Positions 1-11,917 of a stretch of 64,000 bases of DNA are shown piece by piece. The translations under genes and the position numbers were made by a program. The DNA comes from Adiantum capillus-veneris (taxonomy: Eukaryota > Streptophyta > Polypodiopsida > Polypodiales > Pteridaceae), in contig CM043957.1 of assembly GCA_014529385.2 (NCBI GenBank), forward strand, positions 83,373,381 through 83,437,380, given 5' to 3'. The notes below the pieces were generated by a model that saw only the letters and a program-made list of their open reading frames with translations, did no database searches and was not told the origin of the DNA. Numbering within the stretch: position 1 is the first letter of the stretch; every line of letters begins with the position of its first letter.

Positions 1-397
1 AAATGATGTGAAAGTGTGCATGAACAAATAGTGTGCACCTTATCGTACTAAGTTTCTTATGTATTGTTGTGATTAGGTGATGACGTAAACCATTACCATG
101 CTTGTGAACATAGATAGAGATCCAAAAGAAGCAGCTAGAGAGCGGCATATATGTAATCACATTCTTAATATTAAAAGAACGTTAGCTCATCTCTTTGAAA
201 CTTGAAGCTTTTCGGGTACAATGGAAACTATGAGCCCTTATATTTTCACAACTCTACTCTTAGACATGATTTTTTTTTAATAATTACACATTGTAGCAAT
301 TATGGGCCTTCATCTTTAAAAACTTGCTGGCTTACCCAGTTTGTACTTCTTGACTTGGTAGCACTTTTGTAAACTCTAGGTAGACCAAGGAAGGATG

Positions 398-564
398 CAC
401 TACAAGAGGTACTTCATATTAGCGACGCTCGCAGTGCGATGCTCAAAAGTGAAAATCCACGCGTCGCTATTTTATTTGTTACATAGCGACGCCGACAGGG
501 GTAAAAAATAAACCGAGAGCGCCCGAAAACTAAGATATCAGATTGATCTGAGTTTTCGGCGCTC
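398..564 (+). mobile_element. CACTA-type transposon left terminus (fragment)
   Basis: CACTACAAGAGG at 398-409 has the form of the terminal inverted repeat of plant CACTA (En/Spm) elements. Behind it lie short subterminal repeats of TAGCGACG in both orientations (420-427, reversed at 462-469, 484-491). A hairpin with arms of about 14 bases follows (517-531 with 551-564). I found no partner terminus with the same subterminal repeats in the window, so the element is truncated, very long, or this is a chance match. Confidence 0.4.
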
Positions 565-584
565 AAGCAAAGAGGTAACCCGCG

Positions 585-606
585 CTCTCCTCTCTCTCTC
601 TCTTTC

Positions 607-648
<42 letters not shown>

Positions 649-777
649 ACACATACACACAAGGAGAGGAAGGAGAGCTAAGTATGCTCCTTCCCTCTCC
701 TCTCTCTCATATTCCCTTCCCCTCTTTCTCTCTCTCTCCCTCTCTCTCTCTCTCACACACACACACATTATGTCTTT

Positions 778-828
<51 letters not shown>

Positions 829-960
829 TAAAGAGAGAGAATGAGAGAGAGAAAGATATAAAACAAAGAGAGAGAGAGAGAGAGAGAATAAAAAAACAAA
901 GAGAGGGAGAGGGGGAGAAGACGAAAGAGAGAGGTAAGGGAAAAAAACAAAGAGAGAGAG
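585..960. repeat. Poly-C tract and (CT/GA)n microsatellites
   Basis: A CT-rich stretch leads into an uninterrupted run of about 41 C (608-648). More CT/CA repeats follow, then an almost pure (GA)n tract (781-825) with purine-rich continuation to 960. Open frames here encode only poly-Gly, Arg/Glu or Ser/Leu and are not genes. Confidence 0.95.
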
Positions 961-1570
961 ATTAAGTTAAGATTTAAATTAGATTAGGTTAGATTACATT
1001 TAGGTTTATGTTTATGTTGAGTTTAAGATTATGTTAGATTTAGATTTACGTTACATTAAGATTATGTTAGATTTAAAATTATGGCAATATTAAAGATTAG
1101 CTAGCTATGTTAGATTTAAGTTAGATTACATTTAGGTTTAGGATTTAAGATTGTATTAGATTTAGGTATATGTTGAGTTTAATATGAGATTAGATTTAGA
1201 TTTAAAATTAAGACAAGATTTAAAATTAACTAGATTAAATTTTAGATTTAAGTTAGATTACATTTAGGTTTAAACTAGATTTAAGATTAGATTAGATTTA
1301 GATTTATTTTGAGTTTAAGATTAAATTAGATCTATATTTATGTTCGATTTAAGATTAGATTAGATTTCAGTGCATGTCAATGAAGGCGCGCTTTGCCCAA
1401 AGAGCAAACACTAGTTACACAACAATATGTATATTCCCATAAGAATCTGACACCTATTAACCCACACACTAACCATACTCCATTAGCCATGAATCACCAC
1501 ATGTTCAATTAGGTTAGATTTAAGATTAGATTTTGGATTGAGTTTTTATATTAGAGTCTACCTTTAGGAT
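961..1570. repeat. Degenerate TTAGATTTA-like array
   Basis: About 600 bp built from variants of TTAGATT, TTTAGGTTTA and TTTAAGATTA with a loose 6-12 bp rhythm. Unrelated sequence interrupts it at about 1370-1505. It recalls decayed interstitial telomere-like DNA (plant TTTAGGG), but no true run of that heptamer is present, so I call it only a degenerate A/T-rich tandem array. Confidence 0.7.
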
Positions 1571-2600
1571 TACGGTAAAAAAATTAGAGTTAGACGAACG
1601 GTGATCCCTCTCTTCCTCTCTACGGATGCGACCTTAAGTTGGAAAGCTTTCAACGGCATGATACTTAGATTGGAGCCCAACATGTAATGTGCTAAGTAAT
1701 CCCTCGAACAAAGATATATTGTGAAGAGATGTTAAGATGCCGTGAATTGCTACAACTAGAGAAGAGGCAAAGGGGTTTTATCCACTATATGCACTATCAT
1801 GTAGACGTGGGTGTGTAGATTTCTCGTAGACCAATAAAGACGAGATTATCACCTGATGGTTCTGATCTTCGTGCACCTCTAGACCGAGGTGTGCGGGGAT
1901 TGGACATGACTAGAGAATGTCATTAGCAAGGGAATGGGGTCTAAGGGAGCCTCTTTATTTGCCATGGGATTAAAAAAGGAGATTATGGAAGGGGCAAATG
2001 GGTGGATGCCATGTGGGCTGAAATGGTGGGTATGGCAGGTCCTAAAAGTAAGTGGTCAAACTTGTCCTCTTTTACAAAATACAAAGAGAAAATCTCTTAT
2101 AAATTCAAAAAAATGAACTTTTCTCTAAATAGTTGAGTAAAAACCAATACTTTCTCTCTCTAGTGGGTGGCTGCCAATTTCTCCCCCCCTCTCTCCTAAA
2201 AAGGGGTCCCTCCAAAAACGTGCCGATCATTCGCTCCCTCTCTCTCTACTGTACCATCTCTCACTTCTCTTCACTTCACTTTTAGTTTTCCCTCCCAAAA
2301 GCTCTGCTTCTCTTTCCTTCCTTTCAATTTTCCCTCCCAAAAGCTTTGTAGCAGAAGTTTGAACCTTATTTCCCTCCACAAGCTTACTGCATTCTCCTCA
2401 AGCTGAAATTCTCCATTTCTCCATGAGCCTCACTAAACACCTCTACCTAAAGCTAAAGATCTGCTGCATATTCTTCTCCTAGATCATCCCTCTTTCTTTC
2501 CTCAACAGGTTTCCTACTCCTTCTTGATTGTGATCTCTAGAGAGGATCTACTTGCCTCTCAAGCTTTGCAGCATTATCCTCCCAATTAAGCCAACAAGCA
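1571..2600. other. No recognisable gene; CT-rich stretch
   Basis: Only short open frames occur here. Between 2140 and 2600 the plus strand is rich in CT, with TCCCTCCCAAAAGCT repeated near 2290 and 2330. This resembles a pyrimidine-rich plant 5' leader, but no promoter or RNA gene could be defined. Confidence 0.5.
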
Positions 2601-2676
2601 GGTGGAGCCGTATAGCAGTAAGTGGCATCCTTCGTCTGATGTACCATCAAGAATCTTGCTCTATACAACTGAGAAC

Positions 2677-3192
2677 ATGGATGTGCAATCTCTAATCATA
2701 AGTATTTGTCTGCAAGTTGTGCCACTATTCTCCATGGCATCATCAGGTACTCGACGACCTAGGAGTGTCATTGACTCCATTTCATGCAGCAATGTACAAG
2801 ACTACAGTGGATGTTGGGTGACGATGGAGTTCAAACGATTGATGTGGGTGACAATGCAGCCCAACTCAAGAGGTGCACACAAGGTCTCAAGGAGACACAT
2901 GGATTCTCGAGCACACCACTGGAAGGGAAGGATCATGGACTTCAAGCAAACCCATGATGGCAAGCATCTTGCAAAGGTGCAACATGTGTATGTTGCTTCA
3001 CAACTGAAGCTAGAGACAACAATGGCTCCATCGAGGTTTCCCGCAAACTGTAATTTCACTGTCAATTTTTTAGATTGTACATTTTGTATTTGTGTTGTAT
3101 ATATTGCTTTAATGTCTATAAGGCTTTCATTGCTTGTTCATGTTCGCAGTGAAGGATTTCAATGTTGTTGTATTTCAATGCTTGTTGCGTGA
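2677..3192 (+). other. Open frame, unrecognised
   Basis: An uninterrupted frame runs from 2602, with its first ATG at 2677, to a stop at 3192 (about 170 residues). I recognise no domain. The last 45 residues are hydrophobic and translate an A/T-rich stretch, which is typical of untranslated DNA. The CT-rich leader just upstream is the only hint that it may be transcribed. Coding status is doubtful. Confidence 0.2.
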
Positions 3193-3356
3193 TTTTGGTT
3201 ATAATTATATTTTTAAGTTAATTTGATGTTAATTTTAAGTGCTTTAAAAAAGTGACATTGAGTATAAAAGTCACTTTGTAGGTTTTAAACTTCATTTCTC
3301 AAATTCACAAGACACAAGCTTTCAGCTCTCTTCCCATATTCTTTGTGAACAGACCC

Positions 3357-4863
3357 ATGGAAACATCTTTTGATGCACTTCTCACACAATTACATATGAT
3401 AGGACTTGCAGATCGTGCACATGAACTAGTCGATGTGTTTGCGGGGACGATTGACATGCATGCCACTGCTAACCTTCATGTAGAGGGATTCTAGAGCTTT
3501 CTTGACTACATGATGGAGCACATGGAAGAATATGCAATAGTCTTCGAGGGATCCAACATGGCATGGTTGCCAGTGGATTTTCTCAAACATCTCTATGCCG
3601 CTAACAAAAACTTTCGTTATCGCTTGTTGAGGTTTATAAAAGGGCTTACTGAGCGGGACTACAGGACAGAGGATGAGGATGACCTCATAGCCTTGAGCAT
3701 GGGGTGCATAGGCACCCAATTCATCTCTTGGGACATGGTTATGGTATTGCTTGTGCTGGAGGGCATGGAGAAGGGAAAATCAAAGGAAAAGCCGACTAGA
3801 AACCTCCTGTAACCATTGTGGAGGAATCAAATGAATTTATTGAAGAGGTTGATGAGCAGGCTAAAGCATCTATGGCACTTGTCCTCTTGCAAGATCCCAA
3901 CTCCACTAAGGAGGAAGATGGGATGATAGAGGGAGACGAGGTGCTGGAAGAAGCTCCTGACCTCCAAATTCTCACTTTGCATGCAGTGGTGGTGGATGGT
4001 CGTCATTTCTTGTTCCTTGATGACATTGCAAAGACACTAGGACTCAGAGAAGATGAGTCACTCTTAGTGCTCGCTATCTATGCGGGCATGAAAGATCCTA
4101 GTGGAAGGCAAGAGAAGGTCAACTTTCAAATTGACTTTGAAGACTAAGGTCTCCCACCAAGCCTCTCATTCCTCCCTAGTGAAAACGAACAGAATTTGGT
4201 ACAAACCGTGGCAAATAGACTTATGGAATCAAATCATGTGCCTCATTCAATGAAAGCATCCCGGAAAGCGCTTTTCTTCCATGCAAACCATTGACCATTA
4301 AGGGTGGAGAAGATCGCTCTAGCATCGACCTTACAAGGAAAACTCTTGAAGAGATGGATGAGGAAACTGAGGTATCCACTTTTTAACTTTATAGATAGTA
4401 AAATGTTTCCTATAGCAAGTGTTGAAGTTGTTTAAAATGTTTTGCAGACCGCATACCATGTTGATAAGTTCGCAATGCGTACTGGAGGTTCACGCAACAA
4501 TACTATGGGTAGAGATAGCTCCCCGTGACACTACCTTGGCCATCTGGGGCCATTCGTTCTTCGAGTTGCACACACAGAGTTCTCCAAGCATGGTTCTGCG
4601 GAGCTGCTCAAGTGCAAGGCATTAAGTGCCATCCTTGCTCAAGATTCCCTTACCCTTAATGCTCACAAGTGTATCTTGGTGGATTGAGAGGCCACATTGT
4701 ATGCTTTTACAAGAAAGCACCCTGGGTCAGTCCTCTTCCATTGTGCCTTAAGCCTATGTTAAGGGGTGACAAACCCAGAGGAATTGTCAAAACTTTTGGT
4801 GCCAAGTCGGCCATTCACCCTATACCAAAAGATGTAATTTACAAGAAAACAACCCAGCCATGA
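3357..4863 (+). pseudogene. Degenerate multi-exon gene, function unknown
   Basis: A frame opens at the ATG at 3357, has one in-frame stop near 3492, and continues to 3812. It resumes after a frameshift at about 3805-3818 and runs to 4147. Further downstream a frame rich in Glu, Asp and Lys reaches 4371 and appears to continue across a plausible 76-nt intron (GTATCC at 4372, TTTTGCAG ending 4447). The protein is acidic and has no motif I know. The 3818-4147 part contains a hydrophobic patch followed by KTLGLRED. It may be a second gene of a decayed DNA transposon, since its neighbours are all transposon genes, but that is inference. The next 400 bases (4870-5282) show nothing recognisable. Confidence 0.35.
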
Positions 4864-5282
4864 TGTAATATCTAGAGCAATATACAATAATTTTGTCTTC
4901 TGTATTTTGTTTGTTACTTCATATACTTCTTTTTTTTTATTGCACATATTGGCCAATAAATCTTTTTCTTCAATGCGTTCACACCTCCTCGACCATCCAA
5001 GCACCCATCTAACGTGGGATGCCTATCGGTGAATATTTTGTGAAACGAAGCCGTTTCGAGTGCCTATGCAGGCCATGGGATGACCAAAAGCCACGGCAAT
5101 GACCAACGACACAAAACAAGCCACAAAAATGCCCTGTGTGCCATATTGGATACGTGTAACTGAATCTGAATATTCATCCATTATTTCTCTACCACTTGAG
5201 AAAAAGTTGCCTTTGGTATTATTGGCTCCATGCTCTTTTGATATTTGCGGATCTCACGTAGAGCAACTGTTCCAAGCTTCCA

Positions 5283-6190
5283 TCACCTTTTCTTCTGCGA
5301 TGTTGGCAGTGGTGGAGGAGCCGCTTGTTTAGTCCATTGAGGAGGATCATTTGTATACTTCTTCCTCCTCTCTTCTTGGGCTTGTTTCTCTTCAGGTGTG
5401 AGCTTGTCCTTTTTCTTTTTCACACATTGTTTTGCTCTCTGAGGAATTTTTGATGGTCTGGAGCTCCCAACTTTTGCTTGTTGGGTGGCCCGAGCCCTGT
5501 CCTCTTCCGCTCTCTTCTCTGCCTCTGCTTGTGCTTGTTAATTAGCCAAGTGGGCTCTCTCAGCCTCGGCTCTCTGCCATTCTTCCTGCTCTCTCTTCCT
5601 TCTTTGTTCTTCATGCAATTTCTGTGCTTTTCTATCTGCTGCCTCATTCTTTTCTAACTCTCTCATTCTCTTCCTCCTCTTGGCATCTCGTGCTATTGAA
5701 ACAGGATCACCGGGTATTACTTTTATCACCCTTTGTATGATTCGCGGACGGAATTTCTGCGGCATAGTTGCGGCTGCTTGATCTCTAGTTGTTGTCGTTG
5801 CTTGATCTTCAGTTGTTGCTATTGCATGAGCTCCAAGTATTGTTTCCTGTATTGGTCTGTTAAGACCTGCAAATGCTCCAAAGTCCAGTAGAGGTGTGCG
5901 ATTTGCATGCTATAGTGGCTGGAGATCACCAAAAATCTATTGCATGGTGTTTGATCCTCTGTAGTTGAAGGTTGGGGGAGTGGTTGGGTGTTAGGAGCTG
6001 GTTCTTGTGGTTGAGGCTGTGGATTTGAAGCGGTGGATTCTGTACGAGGTGCTGGTTGTGGATTTGTAGTGTTGTCAGTGGCAGTGGTGTCATCGTTGTG
6101 TGTGGTGGTGTGCTCTTGTGTATCGTCTATGTTGTGCAAGATATGAGTGCGTGTACGTTTGGGCTTGAGAGGATCTTCTAAAATGTGCAA
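5283..6190 (-). pseudogene. Pro/Gln/Thr-rich coiled-coil protein of a probable DNA transposon
   Basis: Reading leftwards, the frame starts at 6190 with a Thr/Gln/Pro-rich low-complexity segment. It shifts frame once near 5819 and continues into a strongly charged helix with runs of Lys, Arg and Glu (5538-5765). A TAA stop interrupts at 5538, and the same frame continues with KKKKDKLTPEEKQAQEERRKK-type sequence to a stop at 5283. The charged segment should form a coiled coil. Same strand and position just downstream of the transposase-like gene (6783-8571) suggest the second gene of one element. No function can be assigned. The gap 6191-6782 is A/T-rich with no gene. Confidence 0.4.
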
Positions 6191-6782
6191 ACAAGAAATG
6201 AACTTTGAGATGTGAGTTTTGACTTATATAGTACTTAAACTTTTAAAAAATTTAAAAACTCAATAAAATCACTAAAAATTAAAAAGGACTCCAAAATAGA
6301 TGAAACTTCAGCCATGGGACTAATAATTGTCGCCTTTACAAATCACTTTGCATGACAATGCATGTTTACAATAGAAATGTTTAGTGTCCAAAGAAAATCA
6401 AATTTCCACCCAATGCCTGTCATCATGCCGCCTTGTCTCCAACCAGCATCGAAATTGATCTTTTGCATTCAAAGCATGATATGATTGTGATCGCCTCAAG
6501 CTAACCACTTTTTCTATTCTACATTTTAAACCTCTTTGTTCTCTTGTCTTTTTTCTCTCTCTCTCTCTGCTAAAACTCTGTAGAATCACATCTCGTGAAG
6601 GGCATTGCTCTTTTTCTTCCACCTCCATGTCGTGTATTTTTAAAATACACTGCTTTTGCTTGATAGTATGAGCGCTCCATCACTTGGTGGCTGCTCCAAA
6701 TGCTTAATGAACCATAAGTGTTGAGGAAAAAAACACTATGTGCAAAAAGAATGTGCTGAAAAAAACAACAAACTTTAGTTTC

Positions 6783-8571
6783 TCATATAGATGTATTTTG
6801 ATTGAAAATATCAAATGTGCAACACACCATGTAATGTGCTATGTGTGTCTCCCCCCAAGCATCCACCATTTGTGCTATAAAACTATTGATTACAAACTTT
6901 AGGGTGGATATCTCATCATCGGTTAGCTTTGCCTTTTTGAGAAGACAAAAAATATCATCAGTAGACTGCCACACACGAGCATGCTTAATTCTCAAGGCTG
7001 CTTCATTACCTTTGTAGGTGGTAATGTCACACACCTTTTTCCACAACTGAAACTCATTGGGACTTTGGGAGTCTGAATAGTTTGAAAGAAAATGTCTAGC
7101 TTTACTACCACCCATACAAACTTTATTAGGGTGATGTTATGTACTTCTAGACGCCTTCTTGTCTTTTGATAGTTCAACTGCACCCCCATGTAGACCAACA
7201 CTTGATAGAATAGATTCTAGTTCTCGTATACACTCTTCTCTTCTTTTTGTAGGCTCCATATTCCAAGCGTAATTAACATGGAGCATAAACAACTTGTCAA
7301 GAATTTGTAGATGGGCATGAAGGGTGCACACATGCACATTTATCAGTGGTATTGAAAGAATAGGATCCCAATTTGGATCATCCATGTTTTGATTAGGAGG
7401 TACTTTGCTGTTCACAATTGAGGATACCTTGAAACCATTGTTGTAATTCTTTACCCACTGCTTGTGTAGTGGGTACACCTTTTGCATAGTTGACTATAAC
7501 TTTGCCTCCCTTACCCTTATGACCTTTCAACTTACTGGACTTTGCACCCTTTCCATCAGTTCCCATTGAGACTTTATTGTGGCAGCAATAAATGCATGGA
7601 AAGAGGGTCATTGCACCTTGCTTGCACCCTAACATATACTTGAGTGTTTTAAAGTCTCCTGCCAAATGCCACTCAATTTGGAACCTTCCAAGATCTGAAA
7701 CATGCAATCTCTGTCCTTCTCGCTGTTCTCGAATGACATCAACGATTGCTGTGTGATTGAAATACCATTTGAGAGTCTCATGTGTCTCATGTGGGAGATG
7801 AAAAGTTGCCATCCACCAAATATTTTTCTCTGAATGAACACCTAAACAAGTGTTTCCCTTCTCATTGGAATTTAGCTCCACATCAACACCCACCAAGGCC
7901 CTGCTCATCAACGTAACACTTACCCTTTCGAGCCGTTGACCTTTAACAACTTGGCACTCATCAAACTTCATAACAAATATCACTTTCCCATCACACTCTT
8001 CTTGTGTCAACCCATAAAATCTTATCATTGACTCTTGGAGCTTCAACAAGTCAACATACACATTGTTGAACTCGTTATAGCGAAATAATTTGTTGTCATC
8101 TAATGGCATGTCATCCTTCACATATTGAAATCCGCCCAACAAGCTTGCAGCATCATTATTGGCGCACTTTTTTGCAACATTGACACTGTAAGGCGTTGGC
8201 AGAAACCGAAACAAACCTTTTGTCCGATGACCAAGTGTGACACTTTTATACAAAGCTTCATAGGCCTTGAAACTTATTCCTGCGCTGTCACACACCTCCA
8301 TCATCTCTTGAGGCGACACACTGTTCTTTAGATCACTGAAATACTTCTTTCACAAAACATTAACAATGTCAGTGTTGGATGGATCATCTAGTAGCTCAAC
8401 CAACTCCTTTGGCTTGATGATATACTGCAGCAGAGCACGTCCGGTTGTTTGAGCATCGGGATCAATTCCCATCATCATTCGAGCCCAGTTTTTGCATATT
8501 GAATTACCGTTACACAAACCTGTAGAACATATAGGAAATCAAAATCTTGCATCAATATTCTTATCGAGTTT
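6783..8571 (-). pseudogene. Transposase-like protein with putative RNase H-fold core and zinc-finger insertion
   Basis: The best-preserved frame is 8319-7393 (308 residues). Same-frame codons extend it upstream to about 8525, crossing one stop near 8350, and frameshifted pieces continue it at 7487-7137 and 7115-6783. Visible motifs are VIFVMKFDECQ, then IEWHLAGDFKTLKYMLGC, then CIYCC, and further on a DPILSIPLINVHV..LHAHLQILDKL segment. From memory, this order resembles a family of transposon-derived proteins common in algal and invertebrate genomes ('GGDWKFL..CIWC...IPLxHVVIDTLHLFLRISD'), thought to carry a DDE-type nuclease. Acidic residues in MKFDE and LAGDF could be catalytic; that is inference. 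The gene is cut by the retrotransposon beginning at 8577. Its missing 5' part probably lies at 27849-28491. Confidence 0.5.
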
Positions 8572-8576
8572 GACGG

Positions 8577-9455
8577 TGCTAAGGCGGTTACGCCGCTAGC
8601 AGAACCTAAATAGCGAGAACTCAACCAACAACAGAATTTGTCAGACGAGGACGGAGCTTGACCCGCAGGCGCATGGAAACAACTAGGTGGGTGTCAATTC
8701 ACCTACTCGACCTTCTAATGACAATCACTACTAAGGAAATCAAATCTAAGTTCTAAAATACGCAAGTGACTAAAATCCGTACTACGAACGAATGCTATAA
8801 ACAAAACAAGTATCTAGAACATTGAATCGATCTCAAACTCAAATTGACGGTGCTAAGGCGGTTACGCCGCTAGCAGAACCTAAATAGCGAGAACTCAACC
8901 AACAACAGAATTTGTCAGACGAGAGGACGGAGCTTGACCCGCAGGCGCATGGAAACAACTAGGTGGGTGTCAATTCACCTACTCGACCTTCTAATGACAA
9001 TCACTACTAAGGAAATCAAATCTAAGTTCTAAAATACGCAAGTGACTAAAATCCGTACTACGAACGAATGCTATACGAAACAGGATCTAGAATCATTGAA
9101 TCGATCTCAAACTCAAGGGGAAGTCTATACACTAGGTAAGAACAACACCCTAAAGACTTGAACTGCAAACTCAACCTATAACCACTCCGTGCGGTAAACG
9201 CGTATGAAGACAGGCGAAATATACTGGTGATAGAAATTGACCCAGATGGGAATAATGCGAGCTCACTCGGTGGTCTATACATAGGTGCACGCTAATTCCT
9301 CACACGAGTTGGAAGAAAACTCACACCAAAGCTCGTAGGAACTTACCACACATAGAAGCCGATAGCGCGCACTCTCGCCGTTGCTAACACAATGGCGGTG
9401 TCGCTTCTCTAATGGCGGCTCCGTAGCTCGCGTAGCAAGTAGATAAGACTCTCTC

Positions 9456-9523
<68 letters not shown>

Positions 9524-9808
9524 ACACAGTCACGGCGCTCAAAAACTCACTTTGATTAATAATCTGCCTCCTTAGGTTACAAAAACTTTGGCTTATATAC
9601 CTCAGCCTTGGAGGTGAGAACATCTCTAACTAATTACATCAGCAAGTGAAATTACTTCGGGATTACAAGCTGGAAACTCAATTGAGTCCCGTTACTTAAT
9701 GAATGGCTCAAATTAAAATTAATGTCGAAAAGACATTTATTACAATCAATGATTACAAAATGATGAGTGTGAGCAAAAATGTGGGTGTGATCCTCTGCTG
9801 GCTCAACA
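8577..9808 (-). repeat. 3' LTR of the Athila-like element, with internal tandem duplication
   Basis: It matches the right LTR over most of its length; both end ...GGCTCAACA on the plus strand and start TG(C/T).AAGGCGGTTACG. The first 274 bp are duplicated in tandem (8572-8845 and 8846-9117), and the duplicated unit includes the flanking GACGG, so the duplication probably occurred after insertion. A (CT)n tract (about 9451-9520) is much longer than in the right LTR. A short region near 9230-9290 differs clearly between the LTRs, while most of the rest is nearly identical. Confidence 0.93.
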
Positions 9809-9822
9809 CTCCCCCGCCTCCG
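9809..9822 (-). promoter_or_regulatory. 3' polypurine tract
   Basis: Directly upstream of the 3' LTR on the minus strand lies GGAGGCGGGGGAG (plus-strand CTCCCCCGCCTCC), in the position and with the composition of the plus-strand DNA primer of LTR retrotransposons. One C interrupts it. Confidence 0.75.
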
Positions 9823-9858
9823 CGTTCATGTCGTCCCTAACATGACTTTTATGCTTGG

Positions 9859-11917
9859 TCAATAAAGTCCTGTCGTCTTGAGCATCTGCAAATGTGATTC
9901 GTATCGTAGGTTGCCGATGGTCAAGTTTGGGCCGAATATTTTGCTTTCGTGGGTGAAAAAGCCGGTGTAGAAAGCTTCTTCGAATGTTTGCATGTGGAAG
10001 CTAGGCAAAAACATAATCCTTTGGTATAGGAGGTGTAACACTTTTGGAGAAGGCTGCAATGAAAGATCGTACATCATATCAGACACCGTGTCGGCCGTCG
10101 ATAGTAGACTCAAGGTCGTGGCTTTATCTGGTGCGAACACTTCAATGCAAGCTAAGAGAGTCCTGCAGATTTTCTTGAGCATCTGACATGAAAGGTCAGG
10201 AGAGCCAGTAAAGAGCTTGATGGTCCCCGTTAGGGCTTTCACCATGTAGGCTTTACCTATTCTCTCTCCTGCCTTTGGTCCTGGCATCCTGGGATAATTA
10301 AGCCAATTTGGCTTCTTTTCTGCAATCCTGCCATGCTCTTTCCAATTTCTGACTCTTGGCACCGGGCAGAAGGTTGCATCCTCCTGGATCTCCTTTGGTG
10401 CCTCCACCAAGTAGATGAGGTAGGCTGGGTATTTGTTCAGCCAACCTTTCCTCCATCTAGGTTGTGAATCTACTATCTTCTTTGATTGTTCCTCCTTTGT
10501 GATGTCGCCTTCGTAAAGAGCGACATACTGCTCCTCTTCTAGTCTCTTTTTCATCTTTAGCACTTCAAATTTCATCAAAGGGAAAGGCAGGCTGGGTTGC
10601 ATCCACTGTTCATGGAGCACTTTTGTGTCTAGTCCCTGAAGTCTAATGGAGATTAGGAGTCTCCTCTCCCATTCCATTTCCGCCTTGGCACTCTCCTTTG
10701 CTGACTTTTCTATTTGGTCATGGAGCCTTTGTTCTTCTTCTTCAGAGATTCTTGAAGTCGAGGCCACCTCTTGAGCTAGGGCTGGATCTTCAATTGTGGT
10801 TGCCTCTCCAGTTTCTGGTAGCTCTATGGCTGCTCCACCTGATTCTTCTTGTGGTGTCTCTGTCTCTCTTCTTTGTTGCTCTTGTAGATCTTGGAGCTGT
10901 TTGCGGAGGGCCTCATTCTCTGTCCGTAGTGTTTGATTTTCTAATGTGAGCCTCTCCTCTGCGGCCAATGATCCCTCCGCAATGTGCAACCTTTGCACTT
11001 GCTCTAATCTTAGCTCTCTTTGTAAGCTTCGACCTGGTCTTCCAAAACTGGTACGATAGCTCCCTCTTGTTCGGTTCCTGCTCTGCTAGCTCTAGGGGTA
11101 GTCCTGAGTCTAGTGATTTTTCTTTCTTGGAGCTCGACTCTTTCCCTTAGCTCAATGAGCTCATCCTTAGCCGCCTCCAACTCATCCTCTATCCGCTCCC
11201 TTGCTTCCTGTGCACTTGTTACTTCTCTTGAAGCCTCGGCTAGTTGGAGTATCAAGCCGTCTCTCTCGTTTTCCGCGTCATAGAGTGATGCTTTATGACT
11301 TTCAGATTCAGTCATAGCATTCTCTAAATTTCTTTGCAACTCCGCTTCCCTTTGTTTGGCTGTCTCAATCTCTACTTCCTTTGCCTTGGACCTTTCTTTT
11401 ATCTTGCTGAGAGTTCATGCACCATGTGCATGTCTTTTTCATCATCATCTGTCAACTCTAAAGCTCTTTCCGCCACCACCTCCACTGGCTTTGGCTCTTC
11501 TAGTATTTTCGGTTCGTCCAGTTTCTCTTCACTTTCTTTTTTACTCTTTGTCTTTTTCTCCGTCCCTCTCCGTTCATCTTGTTTTTGTAGGGTGATCCCA
11601 TAAACTGCCTCAAGGGCCTCTTCTTCGGTGTATCCTATCTCTACCAGATCCTCATAATCATTTCTCTTTTGCTGAACTGGATCTATCTTCTTTTCTTTGG
11701 TCTCGGCTTCTGGCTTTTCCAAAACATCTGTGTCCACCTCTACTGTGGTCTCTTCCACAATTTTTTCCGTCTTCTTCGGGCTTGGTACATCAGTCATAGA
11801 GGGATGTTTGTCCTCAGCTTCCTTGGCTTTCCCTTTGTCGGCTTGCCCATCTTTCTCTTGAGGCTTAGTAGACCATCTACTTTCCTTTTCCCTTGTCGTC
11901 TTTTTTCAGCTCAGCTT
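9859..11917 (-). pseudogene. Coiled-coil protein, 3' part of the env-position reading frame
   Basis: Frames at 11797-11399, 11339-11010 and 10998-9859 join end to end through frameshifts, and the first continues the 13129-11918 ORF across a shift near 12020. They give an acidic Lys/Glu-rich segment. Long heptad-like helices follow (for example SAQEARERIEDELEAAKDEL and LENQTLRTENEALRKQL). The C-terminal 250 residues are globular and rich in Trp and Pro (WLNYPRMPGP, KAYMVKALTG). The stop at 9859 lies just before the polypurine tract. I know no homologue for the C-terminal part. No signal peptide or membrane helix is evident, so a classical envelope protein is not supported. A filament or tether for the virus-like particle is one possibility, which is inference. 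Confidence 0.6.

Noticed and set aside
961-1570. Interstitial telomere repeat
   Set aside because: No consecutive TTTAGGG units occur; only loosely similar A/T-rich words.
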